A stretch of DNA of 50,824 nt. Origin: an uncultured Paracoccaceae bacterium (GTDB lineage: Bacteria > Pseudomonadota > Alphaproteobacteria > Rhodobacterales > Rhodobacteraceae). The DNA lies in NCBI GenBank assembly GCA_947489445.1, contig CANLDN010000016.1, positions 1 through 50,824 of the forward strand, in the 5' to 3' direction. Position numbers and translations under genes: made by a program. The notes under the pieces were generated by a model that was given only the letters and a program-made list of their open reading frames with translations, was not told the DNA's origin and made no database searches. Numbering within the stretch: the stretch's first letter is position 1; each line of letters opens with the position of its first letter. Of the stretch, positions 1 through 8,459 are shown in pieces.

Positions 1-76
1 TCTGCGTTTCATAGTCCATCCTCTCTTGGGACGGATTACTAACACCTCAATGGCCGGTTTTAAGGGGGCTGGGTCA
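1..76 (-). mobile_element. End of an IS3-type insertion sequence, rest outside the window
   Basis: Read on the minus strand, the sequence starting at 76 (TGACCCAGCCCCCTT) looks like an IS terminus. It is followed by a ribosome-binding-site-like GAGAGGATGG and an ATG at 12 that opens a frame reading Met-Lys-Arg-Arg at the window edge. This matches how many IS3-family OrfA genes begin (inference). The MFS gene downstream loses its reading frame exactly at position 76, which supports this being the insertion border. The exact family cannot be proven from 76 bases. Confidence 0.5.
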
Positions 77-1025
77 CCGTAAAGCTTGCCCCCTGAACGA
101 GGCCAAGAACGGCGAAAAGCGCAATCGCAAAACCGGCCCCCAAGCCCGCAAAGATGTTGAGCGATACCATGGCGCACGAGATGGCAAATCCCGTCACAAT
201 AATCGCCACGCTGCCAGCTCTGCGCAGCAAAAACGGCACGATCAGCAACGAAACAGCGATGCTTGCCATTGGCATCATCCCGGCGACCTGAGCGGCGGTT
301 TCCTGTGCCAATCGCTCTGGCAGCAGCGCCAAGAGCGACACGAAGGTTAGTGTATAGGCAAGCCAGCCAGCGCCCGGTGCGGCTATGAATGGCGAGGCAT
401 AAGCACGACGATGGGCGAGCAAGATACCGGTGTAGCGCGCGCCGGGTGCGGGCCGTGAGGTCTTCGTGTCCGGCAGGAACACCAACGCAAGAATGCCAAT
501 TGCCAGCAAAAACGCACCATGTCCCGCAAGAAGCGATGCCAGGCCGTTCACGCCGACGAAGGGCATTATTCCCCAGGCGACGATTGCAAACGAAACGCCG
601 AAAAACGTGCTCCACAGCGTCATGGCCGCGCCGACATATCTCCGGTCGCTGATCTGCATGATCAAGGTTGGCGCGGCGACCACCACCGCAAGATGCGACG
701 TGCCCTCGATAACCCTGCTGATCAGCATTGACGGAAAGGACGGAAGCAAAGCCTGCCAAAATGACATCAAAGCTCCGAGCGCGAGTCCGTATACAAGTAT
801 GCGCTTGGCGCCGAACCGTCCCACGACGCTGCCGGCGACAATACCGAGTATGGCGCCTACCAAGCTCACAAGAGACAAAAGCCAGCCCAGTTCCGTGCCG
901 AGCTCTGGATACGTTTGGCGGAAAAGACCAAAGGGCACTGCAATCTTTGCAAATTGTGCCGCCGCGCCCAGGCCCGCAAACCAGAGCAGAAGTATCAGAA
1001 GAGGTTTTGGAACCCTTGCGTTCAT
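77..1025 (-). pseudogene. MFS transporter, 3' end cut off by IS insertion
   Basis: Major facilitator superfamily permease of the inner membrane, substrate unknown. About ten hydrophobic helices are visible, with typical MFS features: an early glycine-rich segment after helix 2 (GSVVGRFGAKRILVYG) and a second half starting near residue 215. The family is usually about 400 residues with 12 helices. Here the frame runs into the IS end after LVQGASFT and stops within a few codons, so the last two helices are missing. The ATG at 1025 is preferred because MNARVPKPLLILLLW places helix 1 normally; an ATG at 1062-1064 is also in frame. It lies 53 bases downstream of the XRE gene and was probably co-transcribed with it. 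Likely non-functional. Confidence 0.75.
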
Positions 1026-1078
1026 GCCCCCAGCTACCCGACGAGCAGAGACCGGGCCACGCATAAAAAATGCGGGGG

Positions 1079-1633
1079 CTAAAGCCCGGTGACCAGACGT
1101 GCGGGTCGCCCGTCAGCGAGGTACATGCGTTCCCAAAGCATTCCGCCTGCGCTGATCTTCAATTCCGGGTAGATCGCCTCTGACGTCACGAGGAACTGAG
1201 GTTGCGGATGCTCTTCGTCCCACCAACCCTTGGCTTCGAGTTCGGTTTCGGCACGGCGGATTTCCTCGGTCGCAAAACGCCACAAGGAAACACCGACCAT
1301 ACCGCGATCGGTTGAATTCCAGTCTTTTGCTCGGCTTCTGGAATAAGCCAGGCACTCGTGGCTGGCCTCATCCACGAGGTGGACACAAAACGATGCCCCT
1401 TCGACCAGTCGCCTTAGCGCAGCATCGGCAATGCCCTTCGGGGACAGGCATTCGAATGCCTGTCTCTGCACATCTGCATCCGGAGTTTGTATTCCGTTTT
1501 CCCAACGCGAGACGGTTGTCTGATTGACCCCAAGCGCATGCGCCAGGGCGTCCTGTTTGATCCCGCACGCGATCCTTTGCCGCTTCAGGCGCTTTGCGAA
1601 CGCCGGGAACAGAGGAGTCAAAAGGTCATTCAT
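1079..1633 (-). CDS. XRE-family transcriptional regulator
   Basis: DNA-binding regulator of about 184 residues. An N-terminal helix-turn-helix of the Cro/C1 type (about residues 10-65) contains QDALAHALGVNQTTVSRWENG, a textbook XRE recognition helix. The C-terminal half (about 85-184) is a ligand or effector domain I do not recognise; it contains a Trp-rich stretch and resembles PAS-like sensor tails attached to some XRE regulators (inference). The ATG at 1633 is chosen over an upstream TTG because it places the HTH at the usual distance from the N terminus. It lies directly upstream of the truncated MFS gene in the same direction, so it probably controls that transporter. Confidence 0.8.
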   Translation of the reverse strand: MNDLLTPLFPAFAKRLKRQRIACGIKQDALAHALGVNQTTVSRWENGIQTPDADVQRQAFECLSPKGIADAALRRLVEGASFCVHLVDEASHECLAYSRSRAKDWNSTDRGMVGVSLWRFATEEIRRAETELEAKGWWDEEHPQPQFLVTSEAIYPELKISAGGMLWERMYLADGRPARLVTGL

Positions 1634-1759
1634 GTCCGAAGAGATATTACCATTGAAGTGCTTCTCCAAGCCCAAGGTGAAAGGGCGGTGCCACTACTAC
1701 CAGACCCGCAAAGGTCTGCCGGGAACGACGGTCAGTTCATTTTCTATGTGGGAAACCTA

Positions 1760-1880
1760 GGTGAGCGCGGCTTAGTTAGAACTAACCCGGCGCAACAAGT
1801 GCAGCTGCAGAAGGGTGAAGCTCGGCCGGATCACGAAGAAGGGCGATCGTTATCTCCACAAGATCTGGATCGTCTTGAAC
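1760..1880 (+). pseudogene. Remnant of an IS110/IS1111-type transposase
   Basis: In the plus frame starting at 1818 the codons read KLGRITKKGDRYLHKIWIV. This closely matches the conserved C-terminal block of IS110/IS1111 DEDD transposases (LGRIxKxGDRYLRxLL). The block ends in a stop soon after, and nothing upstream keeps the frame, so only a scrap survives. It fills part of the intergenic space between the XRE gene and the GST gene. Confidence 0.45.
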
Positions 1881-1907
1881 TCGTGAAACAATGGATAATC
1901 CAAACCT

Positions 1908-2537
1908 CTAGGCCGACTCAGCTTGCAGCGCTCGTTGTACGGTCGAACGTTGCGCCATCATTTCTCGATGTTCCGCCACCTTGGGAAACTGACGAGGATC
2001 GACACCGTCCGGTTCCATCCACTGAGCAAAGGTAAATAGATACGGATCGGCCACAGAGTAGCGTTGGCCGAACACGAACGGTCCGTCCAGGTAGAAATCC
2101 TCGATATGTGAGTAGGCTGCCGCAACAGTAACCGGAACCTTACGCTGCATCGCTTCGATTGCCGCTTCATCGTCGACCCACCTATGCCCGCGCATACGAT
2201 GGGCATGGGCAACGTGCAAAGTGGATGCCATGAAGCTATTGAATTCTTGAAGTCTCGCAAATTGATACGGATCGCTAAGAGGCGCTAGCTGTGCATCAGG
2301 AAAGATTTGCGAAATATAGACGAGGATTGCGGGGGTTTCGGTCAGAACACCAGATGGCGTGACCAGCGCCGGTACCCTGCCCTTCGGATTGATTTCAAGG
2401 TAAGGGCCGGAGTTATGTTCGCCCTGTTCGATCGACAACCGATGCAGGTCATACAACGCTACGGCGTCTTCCAAAGCGATGTGGGAGGCCAGTGAGCAGG
2501 TGTCCTGCGCATAGTAGAATTGCATACGTTCATTCAT
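1908..2537 (-). CDS. Glutathione S-transferase, beta-class-like
   Basis: Cytosolic glutathione S-transferase of 209 residues that would conjugate glutathione to electrophilic substrates. The thioredoxin-like N-terminal domain (about 5-85) shows YYAQDTCSLASHIAL, where the Cys lies at position 10 counted from Met5, the beta-class catalytic position. NPKGRVPAL contains the cis-Pro, and TETPAIL is the gamma-Glu binding segment. The C-terminal helical domain contains FGQRYSVADPYLF, with the conserved N-capping box Asp. It stands alone on the minus strand. The start at 2537 follows GAGGGG at slightly long spacing; Met5 (2525) is an alternative and would fit the family length better. Confidence 0.88.
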   Translation of the reverse strand: MNERMQFYYAQDTCSLASHIALEDAVALYDLHRLSIEQGEHNSGPYLEINPKGRVPALVTPSGVLTETPAILVYISQIFPDAQLAPLSDPYQFARLQEFNSFMASTLHVAHAHRMRGHRWVDDEAAIEAMQRKVPVTVAAAYSHIEDFYLDGPFVFGQRYSVADPYLFTFAQWMEPDGVDPRQFPKVAEHREMMAQRSTVQRALQAESA

Positions 2538-2642
2538 GACTGCTTTGTCCCCTCGATGCCATATGCTTCATAAAGACAGTACAACTGAGTGGGTCACAAT
2601 AACCAAAACAGCCCGTTGCTCGATCCTGAAGAACGGCCAGAC

Positions 2643-2745
2643 TGGGCTTCACGAACGGCCCAAAGCCGACCTTGAGTACGGTTTCTAAATGCTGCGGCGG
2701 CAGCCCGCATTGCCGACATTCGCCGCAGTTGGACGATCCTACACA
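2643..2745. repeat. Degenerate interspersed repeat, copy A
   Basis: Non-coding stretch sharing an ordered series of blocks with 4311-4420: AAGCCGACCT, ATGCTGCGG, CAGCCCGCAT, GCCGAC and TTCGC. Both copies have the same orientation and bracket the WYL regulator/GST pair. GC-rich, with short inverted segments. Rest of 2538-2809: no gene seen. Confidence 0.5.
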
Positions 2746-2809
2746 TTCATCAAGATTTGATTGCCGGGCCTCCCGCCTTCGAGCTGAGAATTCGGGATCT
2801 GCAAGTCGG

Positions 2810-3523
2810 CTACATCACGGTCAGATCTTCACCTCGTTCGCCAAGTCGCCTGCGCAGATCCGATACGTAGTCGTTCAGTAGACGCACACGGTGGGGCCGA
2901 AAACTCTCTTCCAAGGGCTGAACGCCCCGGATGTGAGTGACGTGGAATGACCGGTAGCCACCCCTTAGATGGCAGTAGGCTAACAACATCACCGCATATT
3001 CAAAGTATAGAACCGCAAGCGGAAAAATCCGTCGCTGCGTCACCGCGCCTTTGCGATCTTCATAAGTAATTTGCAGTGCCCTTTCGCCCCAGCAGGCCTC
3101 GCGTACCGCGGTGATATCGACGGCGGATGCCACATGCGTAGTGAACCGATAAACTTGGCTGACCGCATGCAGGACGTCACGTTGCTGATTCTCTTGCAGC
3201 GTTGCAGTGATTTTCGCCATTGCATCGCGTGCGGCGGTTGCCAGCTGTGCATCACCGCGAAACTGCACTTCGGCAAGGCCGATAGCCAGCGCCTCCGTTT
3301 CTAACCGCGTCAGCGTTTGTGGGGGCATGGCGATGTCTTCGACCAGTGTATATCCGACACCTGCCTCCCCTTCGATCCGCGCACCCGCGACCCGCAACGC
3401 TTCAATATCGCGGTAAAGCGTCCGACGCGAAACCTCCAAACGCTCCGCCAAATCGGCGGCCTTCACCGGCTGAGGCAAGGTCCTCAGCAGTTGCATAAGA
3501 CGAAAAAGACGATCTGACTTGGC
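2810..3523 (-). CDS. YafY-type HTH/WYL-domain transcriptional regulator
   Basis: Transcriptional regulator of 237 residues. The N-terminal winged HTH (about 1-65) contains ADLAERLEVSRRTLYRDIEALR, the signature of HTH_11 regulators paired with WYL domains. The middle and C-terminal part (about 75-235) is a WYL-like effector domain; the canonical WYL triplet is degenerate here. The ATG at 3523 starting MAKSDRLFRL is the family's usual N terminus. The gene is divergent from the GST gene at 3616 with about 90 bases between, so it most likely controls that GST and itself; the effector is unknown. Confidence 0.85.
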   Translation of the reverse strand, partial: AKSDRLFRLMQLLRTLPQPVKAADLAERLEVSRRTLYRDIEALRVAGARIEGEAGVGYTLVEDIAMPPQTLTRLETEALAIGLAEVQFRGDAQLATAARDAMAKITATLQENQQRDVLHAVSQVYRFTTHVASAVDITAVREACWGERALQITYEDRKGAVTQRRIFPLAVLYFEYAVMLLAYCHLRGGYRSFHVTHIRGVQPLEESFRPHRVRLLNDYVSDLRRRLGERGEDLTVM

Positions 3524-3615
3524 CATGATGTATCTTAGCAGAATGCTACTGACAGAAAATGGCAACAGTGGTCGGCGATAGTGTCAGCACTGGCATTGGA
3601 AGGATCAAATCAATG

Positions 3616-4260
3616 ATGAAACTCTACCATTCTCCGCACTCTCGCTCCACTGGCATCCTTAGCTTGCTACGCCTGATGGGCAAAGAAGACGAAATCGACA
3701 TCGAAACGGTGCATATCAAACGCCACGGCGGATTGGGGCGATTGGACCCCAAGAACCCACATCCGGAAGGCAAAGTGCCTTTATTGGAGGTTGATGGTCG
3801 TTTCATCCGGGAACGTGGCGCGATCATGCTATTCTTGACGGATCATTTCGACAGTCCATTGGGGCGTGGCCCGGATGATCCAGCACGATCAGAATATCTG
3901 AGCTGGTTGTTTTACTACGGCAATGTCGTGGAGCCGATTTTGTATCTCACCTATTTGGAAATCGCAGATAACGCGATGATCCACGACTGGTGTCGTGATC
4001 AAGCAACGATGTTCGCAACGCTTGATGCTGCGCTATCCAAACACTCCTTCCTCCTGGATGATGCGTTTTCTGCAGCTGATCTTTTGGTGAGCGCCCCGTT
4101 TCAATGGTTTCCTGACCTGATACCAGAGCGAGGTGTGGTGCGTGAATGGTTCGACAGGTGCATGGCTAGACAGGACACTGCGTTCATCGAAACCTACGAC
4201 GCACGCGAGATGAAACGACTGGGACTGCCAAGTATTGAGGAAATTTACGAGGATGCTTGA
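3616..4260 (+). CDS. Glutathione S-transferase family protein
   Basis: GST-fold protein of 214 residues. The N-terminal thioredoxin-like domain begins MKLYHSPHSRSTGILSLLRL; EGKVPLLEVDG contains the cis-Pro, and RERGAIMLFLTDHF is the glutathione gamma-Glu segment. The C-terminal helical domain contains LLDDAFSAADLLVSAPF with the conserved SAADL motif. It differs from the two beta-class GSTs in the window because no Cys10 is present; Ser9 or Ser11 may serve. Two adjacent ATGs (3613, 3616) are possible; the second matches the family start. It is transcribed divergently from the WYL regulator. Confidence 0.87.
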   Translation: MKLYHSPHSRSTGILSLLRLMGKEDEIDIETVHIKRHGGLGRLDPKNPHPEGKVPLLEVDGRFIRERGAIMLFLTDHFDSPLGRGPDDPARSEYLSWLFYYGNVVEPILYLTYLEIADNAMIHDWCRDQATMFATLDAALSKHSFLLDDAFSAADLLVSAPFQWFPDLIPERGVVREWFDRCMARQDTAFIETYDAREMKRLGLPSIEEIYEDA

Positions 4261-4310
4261 TTTGCCTTGGCCAACCTAAGGCGAGTCATTGAGATTTAGG
4301 CTCCAAGGCC

Positions 4311-4420
4311 GCTCGCAAGAGCGGCCCTAAGCCGACCTCCAGCAGTTGTACCGGATGCTGCGGTTGCAGCCCGCATAGCCGACGTTCGCTGCGCCTGCAC
4401 GATCTTGGCGGTGGTCGACG
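4311..4420. repeat. Degenerate interspersed repeat, copy B
   Basis: Second copy of the repeat at 2643-2745, with the same block order and orientation but scattered substitutions. The remaining bases of 4261-4784 contain no reading frame I can support; the frame open from 4473 on the plus strand runs antisense into the DUF1348 gene and resembles no family. Confidence 0.5.
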
Positions 4421-4784
4421 TTTCAAGTGCGGCACGAACGATGAATTCGCTGCGGCTGCGCAAAAGGCTGCTTTGCGATGCCTTATAACTGCCGGGAAAT
4501 CAGAAAACGGTTTGGAAGTTGGAAGTAAAGAGCCGGATTGCGCCGGTCCTCCTCAGCCGAAATTGTCACGATCGGGAATTGATCAACTCACACGGAGTGC
4601 GGTGACAACTCTGCTCGAAGAGATTATCGACTTCTGCGGGGATCTCGGGATGTTAACGTCCGATGCGCTTCGCTTGCTCCGTGTTGCGGACGCCGTTGCA
4701 GCCACGGCCCGTCAGATTTTCGTTTGCGCAGGTTCAAAATACGAGAGCATGCTTTCACGAACGTCCAGTATCGTGACAGCAAAA

Positions 4785-5249
4785 TCAGAGATTCAACTCG
4801 GTCAGCCCTGGATGCTCGTCCGGACGGCGACCCGAGGGCCAGTGAAACAGACGCGACTGTTCCATGATTGGCATATCGTTGATGCTGGCAATACGGCGGC
4901 ACATCCGCCCGTCTACCGCAAAATCCCAGTTCTCGTTGCCATAGGACCGGAACCACTGCGCGTCGTCATCACACCATTCGTAGGCAAAGCGCACGGCGAT
5001 CCGGTTTTGTGTCCATGCCCAGAGTTCCTTGATTAGACGATAGTGATGTTCGCGCTGCCATTTGCGCGACAGGAATGCTTCGATTTCGATATGTCCTGTG
5101 AGGAGTTCAGACCGGTTCCGCCACTGGCTGTCGTCGGTATGGGCCTGCGTCACGCGCTGGGGGTCTCGGCTGTTCCAACCATCCTCGGCGGCGCGCACTT
5201 TTTGCGCGGCAGTTGTTTCGGAAAATGGCGGAAGCGGCGGGCGGCTCAT
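4785..5249 (-). CDS. DUF1348 family protein (NTF2/SnoaL-like fold)
   Basis: Small cytosolic protein of 154 residues from the DUF1348 family, which has an NTF2-like cone fold; no reaction is established. The family signature is clear: PLPPFSETTAAQKVRAAEDGWNSRDP at the N terminus, then SQWRNRSE, IEAFLSRKWQRE, IAVRFAYEWCDD, WFRSYGNENW and a tail ending in RLFHWPSGRRPDEHPGL. The ATG at 5249 fits this start; an open frame continues upstream but without family similarity. It is the last gene of the minus-strand operon that starts at 8336, 61 bases after the NIPSNAP gene. Confidence 0.85.
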   Translation of the reverse strand: MSRPPLPPFSETTAAQKVRAAEDGWNSRDPQRVTQAHTDDSQWRNRSELLTGHIEIEAFLSRKWQREHHYRLIKELWAWTQNRIAVRFAYEWCDDDAQWFRSYGNENWDFAVDGRMCRRIASINDMPIMEQSRLFHWPSGRRPDEHPGLTELNL

Positions 5250-5310
5250 AACGAAGCTCCAGACAGATTTCATGAATTTGCTTGCGCCAAAAATGGCGGA
5301 TTGCGCCGAC

Positions 5311-5623
5311 CTAGCTGGGCATTTCCAATGGACGCAAAAAGTGACGGTCATAGCGCCTGATACAGTCTATATCCTCGGCAAATTTATATGCTTTCTGGCA
5401 TGCGCTGTCTGTCAGGCTCTTGATGCGATAGGCCTCATAATCCGCCAGAGAGGGGAACGAAAACAGGCAGACGGCAAGGTCGTTCGGGCTTTCGTGCGGC
5501 AAATAGTACCCGTGATGCGTTCCTGCAGATTTTTCGACCAAGGGAATCCACACACGCGCATATTCTTCGAATTCGGGAATTTTAGTTGGGTTCAGTTCAT
5601 ATTGAACGTAACAGGTAATCAAC
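5311..5623 (-). CDS. NIPSNAP family protein
   Basis: Protein of about 103 residues with a dimeric alpha/beta-barrel (ferredoxin-like) fold of the NIPSNAP family; biochemical role unknown. Visible motifs are YVQYELNPTKIPEFEEYARVW at the start and GYYLPHESPNDLAVCLFSFPSLADYEAYR in the middle, typical of the family. No ATG fits. A TTG at 5623, preceded at six bases by AAGGAG, is the likely start and gives the family's usual N terminus; the frame is open further upstream but that part is not family-like. It belongs to the 8336-4785 operon. Confidence 0.8.
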
Positions 5624-5731
5624 GGCTTCTCCTTACATGTTATTTTCTGACTAAGGTTTCGCATTTGCGGGTGCCAAGGTGGTGTTGTTACGGCCGCTTC
5701 CCGGTCGATCGCAAAGCAAAAGAACACTACG

Positions 5732-6136
5732 CTATGGGGGAAGCCCCTCACATGCCTCAACCTGATCAAGACATGAGGACCAAGACGGTTGTTCAGAAAT
5801 GAATATCCTGTACTTTTTGACCACTTCCGGCTCCCCGCGCAGAGATCCCGCTGGAACGATCATTTTCATTCCGTCGCCGCTTGCCCAGGGAACGCCTGAT
5901 CCGCAGACACGGCAGAATGATTTGGAGATGTCTCGCGCCGGCAGTTGGTAGGTGGCAACTTCATCGGCACCGCTCAGCCAGTTGAACCCATCGGCTGCTA
6001 TGAACAGATTTGATGCAAAGGCCGATCCGGTGATCTGTCTGCACTGATCGCAACTACACAAGAACATTGTGTCGAACGCGTTGACGACCTCGAACGAGAC
6101 CGCGCCGCACAGGCAGCTTCCGTTAAGTTTTGGCAT
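5732..6136 (-). CDS. GFA-domain protein (glutathione-dependent formaldehyde-activating enzyme/CENP-V family)
   Basis: Zinc-binding Mss4-fold protein of 134 residues. GFA-family members are linked to S-hydroxymethylglutathione formation, though most paralogues have unknown substrates. The zinc ligands are visible: GSCLCGAVSFEV (CxC), CSCDQCRQITGSAF (CxxC) and FCRVCGSGVPW (CxxCG). The start at 6136 (MPKLNGSCLCG) is family-like and overlaps the end of the nitronate monooxygenase gene by 14 bases, showing tight co-transcription. Its presence beside GSTs supports a glutathione-linked detoxification operon. Confidence 0.85.
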   Translation of the reverse strand: MPKLNGSCLCGAVSFEVVNAFDTMFLCSCDQCRQITGSAFASNLFIAADGFNWLSGADEVATYQLPARDISKSFCRVCGSGVPWASGDGMKMIVPAGSLRGEPEVVKKYRIFISEQPSWSSCLDQVEACEGLPP

Positions 6137-7118
6137 TCTCTGAATCCTCTTTGAAGGGTTCCACACGTCGGCCAAGGCGCTGCAAGATTTCTCCGGCTTG
6201 TGAAGTCATGTCCTGAAGAGTGGCTTGCGCAGGCCCACGGTTTCGAACGAGGTCAGCAGCTTCGCCGACGATCACGGCGGCTACATCCGTGTCACCCGCT
6301 GCCGAAGCGGCGTTGAAACGGATTTGCTCTTCTGCAAGGTTTTCGCCCAAGCCGACAATATCCCCGCTCCACCGCCGCGTGAAGGTATTGCGCATCGTGC
6401 GCAGGTTCCAATCCGAAGGCCAATTGAGCCCACGTGCCATGTCGAATACGGAACTGCGTTCAGTATCGTCGCCCGAACCGCGCAGAGCAGCTTGTTTGGC
6501 ATTTTCACTGGCGAGGGATTCATCGCTGGCAAAGAAGGCGGTTCCACACAAGACGCCGGACGCGTCAAGCGCCAGAGCCGCAGCCAGACCACGTCCATCA
6601 GCGATACCGCCTGCCGCGATGACTGGTATTCCTTGCGCGATGTCCACAACCGCCGGGATGAGGGGCAACGTCGCTCTGGTGCCGCCGTGTCCGCCTGCCT
6701 CTGTGCCCTGCGCCACAATGGCATCAACGCCAGCATCGACAGCTTCACGCGCTTGTTCGAGCGTCTGCACCTGAACGATCAGCTTTGTCTGCGCGTCCCT
6801 GATCTGACGGAGAAACGGTTTAAAATCACCGAACGAGAGCATGAGCGCTGCCGGGTTTCGTGCCAGGGTAAGATCGAGCAGTTCGAGCTTACGGGCCAAT
6901 GACCAAGTGATAAAGCCGACCCCGATCCGCGCATTACCTGCTGCGTCGAATTCGCGTTTGAGCCAATCGGCGTCGCCATAACCGCCGCCGACCAGGCCCA
7001 AACCACCTGCCTTGCTCACGGCCGCAGCAAGCGCCCCGCCGCTGACACCTGCCATAGGTGCCAACAGGACGGGATGTTCGATGTCGAAGAGATCACAAAG
7101 GGATGTGCGGATGGCCAT
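6123..7118 (-). CDS. Nitronate monooxygenase (2-nitropropane dioxygenase family)
   Basis: FMN-dependent TIM-barrel enzyme of 331 residues that oxidises alkyl nitronates such as propionate 3-nitronate; many paralogues act on unknown substrates. Motifs include HPVLLAPMAGVSGGALAAAVSKAGGLGLVGGG at the N terminus, AQGTEAGGHGG carrying the proposed catalytic His (about residue 150), and PVIAAGGIADGRGLAAALALDASGVLCGTAF for phosphate binding. Full length for the family. It lies 5 bases after the tautomerase and overlaps the GFA gene. The pairing with a tautomerase and GSTs suggests degradation of a reactive nitro or enone compound (inference). Confidence 0.88.
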   Translation of the reverse strand: MAIRTSLCDLFDIEHPVLLAPMAGVSGGALAAAVSKAGGLGLVGGGYGDADWLKREFDAAGNARIGVGFITWSLARKLELLDLTLARNPAALMLSFGDFKPFLRQIRDAQTKLIVQVQTLEQAREAVDAGVDAIVAQGTEAGGHGGTRATLPLIPAVVDIAQGIPVIAAGGIADGRGLAAALALDASGVLCGTAFFASDESLASENAKQAALRGSGDDTERSSVFDMARGLNWPSDWNLRTMRNTFTRRWSGDIVGLGENLAEEQIRFNAASAAGDTDVAAVIVGEAADLVRNRGPAQATLQDMTSQAGEILQRLGRRVEPFKEDSENAKT

Positions 7119-7123
7119 TCAGG

Positions 7124-7330
7124 TCAACCTGCCGCGTCGCGTCTATACTGGTCGACCGGTAGACCTCCGATCCCCCAATCCTCAAGCGCAACTTCGTCAA
7201 TGACGACAAAAGTTGTCGCCGGAGACTTGTCGAGGATCCGCACCAGCAAGTCGGTGACGCCGTTGATCAACGCGGCCTTCTGATCCGGGGTGACACCTTC
7301 ACGTGTTACTTTGATATTTACATAGGGCAT
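7124..7330 (-). CDS. 4-oxalocrotonate tautomerase-like protein
   Basis: Small tautomerase of 68 residues. MPYVNIKVTREGVTPDQKAALINGVTDLLVRIL has the catalytic Pro immediately after the initiator Met and the conserved helix of the 4-OT family. TTFVVIDEVALEDWGIGGLP is the typical C-terminal strand and hairpin. These enzymes form hexamers and use the N-terminal proline as a general base on enol/keto substrates. It sits between the NTF2-like and nitronate monooxygenase genes with gaps of 11 and 5 bases. Substrate unknown. Confidence 0.9.
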   Translation of the reverse strand: MPYVNIKVTREGVTPDQKAALINGVTDLLVRILDKSPATTFVVIDEVALEDWGIGGLPVDQYRRDAAG

Positions 7331-7341
7331 ATCGCTTCCTT

Positions 7342-7716
7342 TCAGGTCGCGCGTTCAGTGATTTGAAAGATTTTGGCCATGATCGACCATGCGCCGTCGG
7401 TTCGCACAAGCGTCAAGAAATCGATGAAATCCTTTGTCCCAATGGAACATCGCACACGGGCAAAGGCGGTGTTTTCACCTGCGAATTCTACGGATTCGAT
7501 CACATCACGCCGAGGTTCATTGCGCGAGGCCGGGGACACGCGCTTGGCCACTACCGCGAAATACTCATCCATCGTGCGATACAGCAGTGGTGCTTCATCC
7601 GCTGTCGCGTAGATCGCCTTTGGGTGAAACGTTATAGCCAGCCTGTCCGTATCGGCGTGATAGAGACCGTCGAAATAGGTCTCTATCACCTCTGTTACTG
7701 CCGCAAATGCAGTCAT
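7342..7716 (-). CDS. NTF2-like protein (Lumazine_bd_2/SnoaL-like)
   Basis: Small protein of 124 residues with an NTF2-like cone fold. It begins with the family helix VTEVIETYFDGLYHADTDRLAITFHPKAIYA and ends with a strand-rich half (VESVEFAGENTAFARVRCSIGTKDFIDFLTLVRTDGAWSIMAKIF). Such proteins are often found with oxidoreductases, but their reaction is usually not known. It overlaps the stop of the upstream GST gene by four bases (ATGA), so translation is probably coupled. Confidence 0.8.
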   Translation of the reverse strand: MTAFAAVTEVIETYFDGLYHADTDRLAITFHPKAIYATADEAPLLYRTMDEYFAVVAKRVSPASRNEPRRDVIESVEFAGENTAFARVRCSIGTKDFIDFLTLVRTDGAWSIMAKIFQITERAT

Positions 7717-8336
7717 GCCGCCTGCTCCATCAGGCCCTCGGCAATCATCGCTTTGATCGAGGCGGGACGTGCCGCAATACGTGCCACGTAAGCCTGGGTT
7801 TTCGGATGCGCGTCAAGGCTGAGCCCGACAAAACCTGCCCAATTCAGCACCACAAATGCATATGCATCTGCGACGGTGAACGTGTCACCTAGCAGAAAGC
7901 GACGACCGTCTGCGAGACGTTGCTCGACATGCGCCGCGCGGCGCCCGACACCTGCCTCGACCCTCTTTCTTGCATCGCCATCAAGCTCCCGACCCGTAAA
8001 AAATGGGCTGAAGGATTTGTGCAGCTCTGACGAGATGAAATTCAGAGTTTCCTGAAGTCGGGTACGTGCCAACGTACCGTTCGGTGGCGCGAGACCGGCA
8101 GCGGGTGACTGATCGGCCAAATACTGCAGCACGGCTGGATTTTCGGTGATGATGTCGCCTTCGTCGGTGATTAGAGCTGGAACATAGCCGTTCGGACTGA
8201 TTTTGAGGAAATCATCGCCGGCCTCTGTTTTGTTTGTATCGGTGTCTGTCTTATCCAGATCGAACGGAATCTGAAGTTCATTCAGAATGATGTGGGATGC
8301 CAACGAGCATGCGCCGGGTTTGTAGTAAAGTTTCAT
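7713..8336 (-). CDS. Glutathione S-transferase, beta class
   Basis: Glutathione S-transferase of 207 residues and first gene of a seven-gene minus-strand operon. MKLYYKPGACSLASHIIL has Cys10 and the start typical of bacterial beta-class enzymes; SPNGYVPALITDEGDIITENPAVLQYL covers the cis-Pro and glutathione site. The C-terminal domain contains FLLGDTFTVADAYAFVVLNW with the conserved TVADAY motif. An AGGAG lies eight bases upstream of the ATG. The gene is divergent from the HxlR regulator, which is the likely repressor of the whole operon. Confidence 0.9.
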   Translation of the reverse strand: MKLYYKPGACSLASHIILNELQIPFDLDKTDTDTNKTEAGDDFLKISPNGYVPALITDEGDIITENPAVLQYLADQSPAAGLAPPNGTLARTRLQETLNFISSELHKSFSPFFTGRELDGDARKRVEAGVGRRAAHVEQRLADGRRFLLGDTFTVADAYAFVVLNWAGFVGLSLDAHPKTQAYVARIAARPASIKAMIAEGLMEQAA

Positions 8337-8393
8337 TTGTCTTAGCTCCTGTTTGCTTTGGTGACAGTTCAGAGATGATGACTTTGATAACCG

Positions 8394-8451
8394 TTGACAA
8401 CTAGGTATCTAAAGGATACTTAATTATCGAGTTACCCAAAGGAAACCTAGT
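8394..8451. promoter_or_regulatory. HxlR/GST intergenic promoter and operator candidate
   Basis: Plus-strand promoter candidate: TTGACA at 8394-8399, 17 bases, then TACTTA at 8417-8422. Between them lies the perfect inverted repeat GTATC-N5-GATAC (8405-8419). A second, wider inverted pair, ACTAGGT (8400-8406) and ACCTAGT (8445-8451), brackets the site. The location between two divergent start codons suggests the HxlR protein binds here to control itself and the GST operon. Confidence 0.5.
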
Positions 8452-8459
8452 CACCTGCC

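Noticed and set aside
1487..2035. Plus-strand frame of 182 codons across the XRE start and GST end
   Set aside because: It is antisense to two well-supported genes; the only meaningful part is the small IS110-type block, which lies in another frame.
4473..5036. Plus-strand frame of 187 codons
   Set aside because: It overlaps the DUF1348 gene antisense and its composition is not protein-family-like.
6220..6902. Plus-strand frames opposite the nitronate monooxygenase
   Set aside because: They are shadows of the minus-strand enzyme, which has clear FMN-site motifs.
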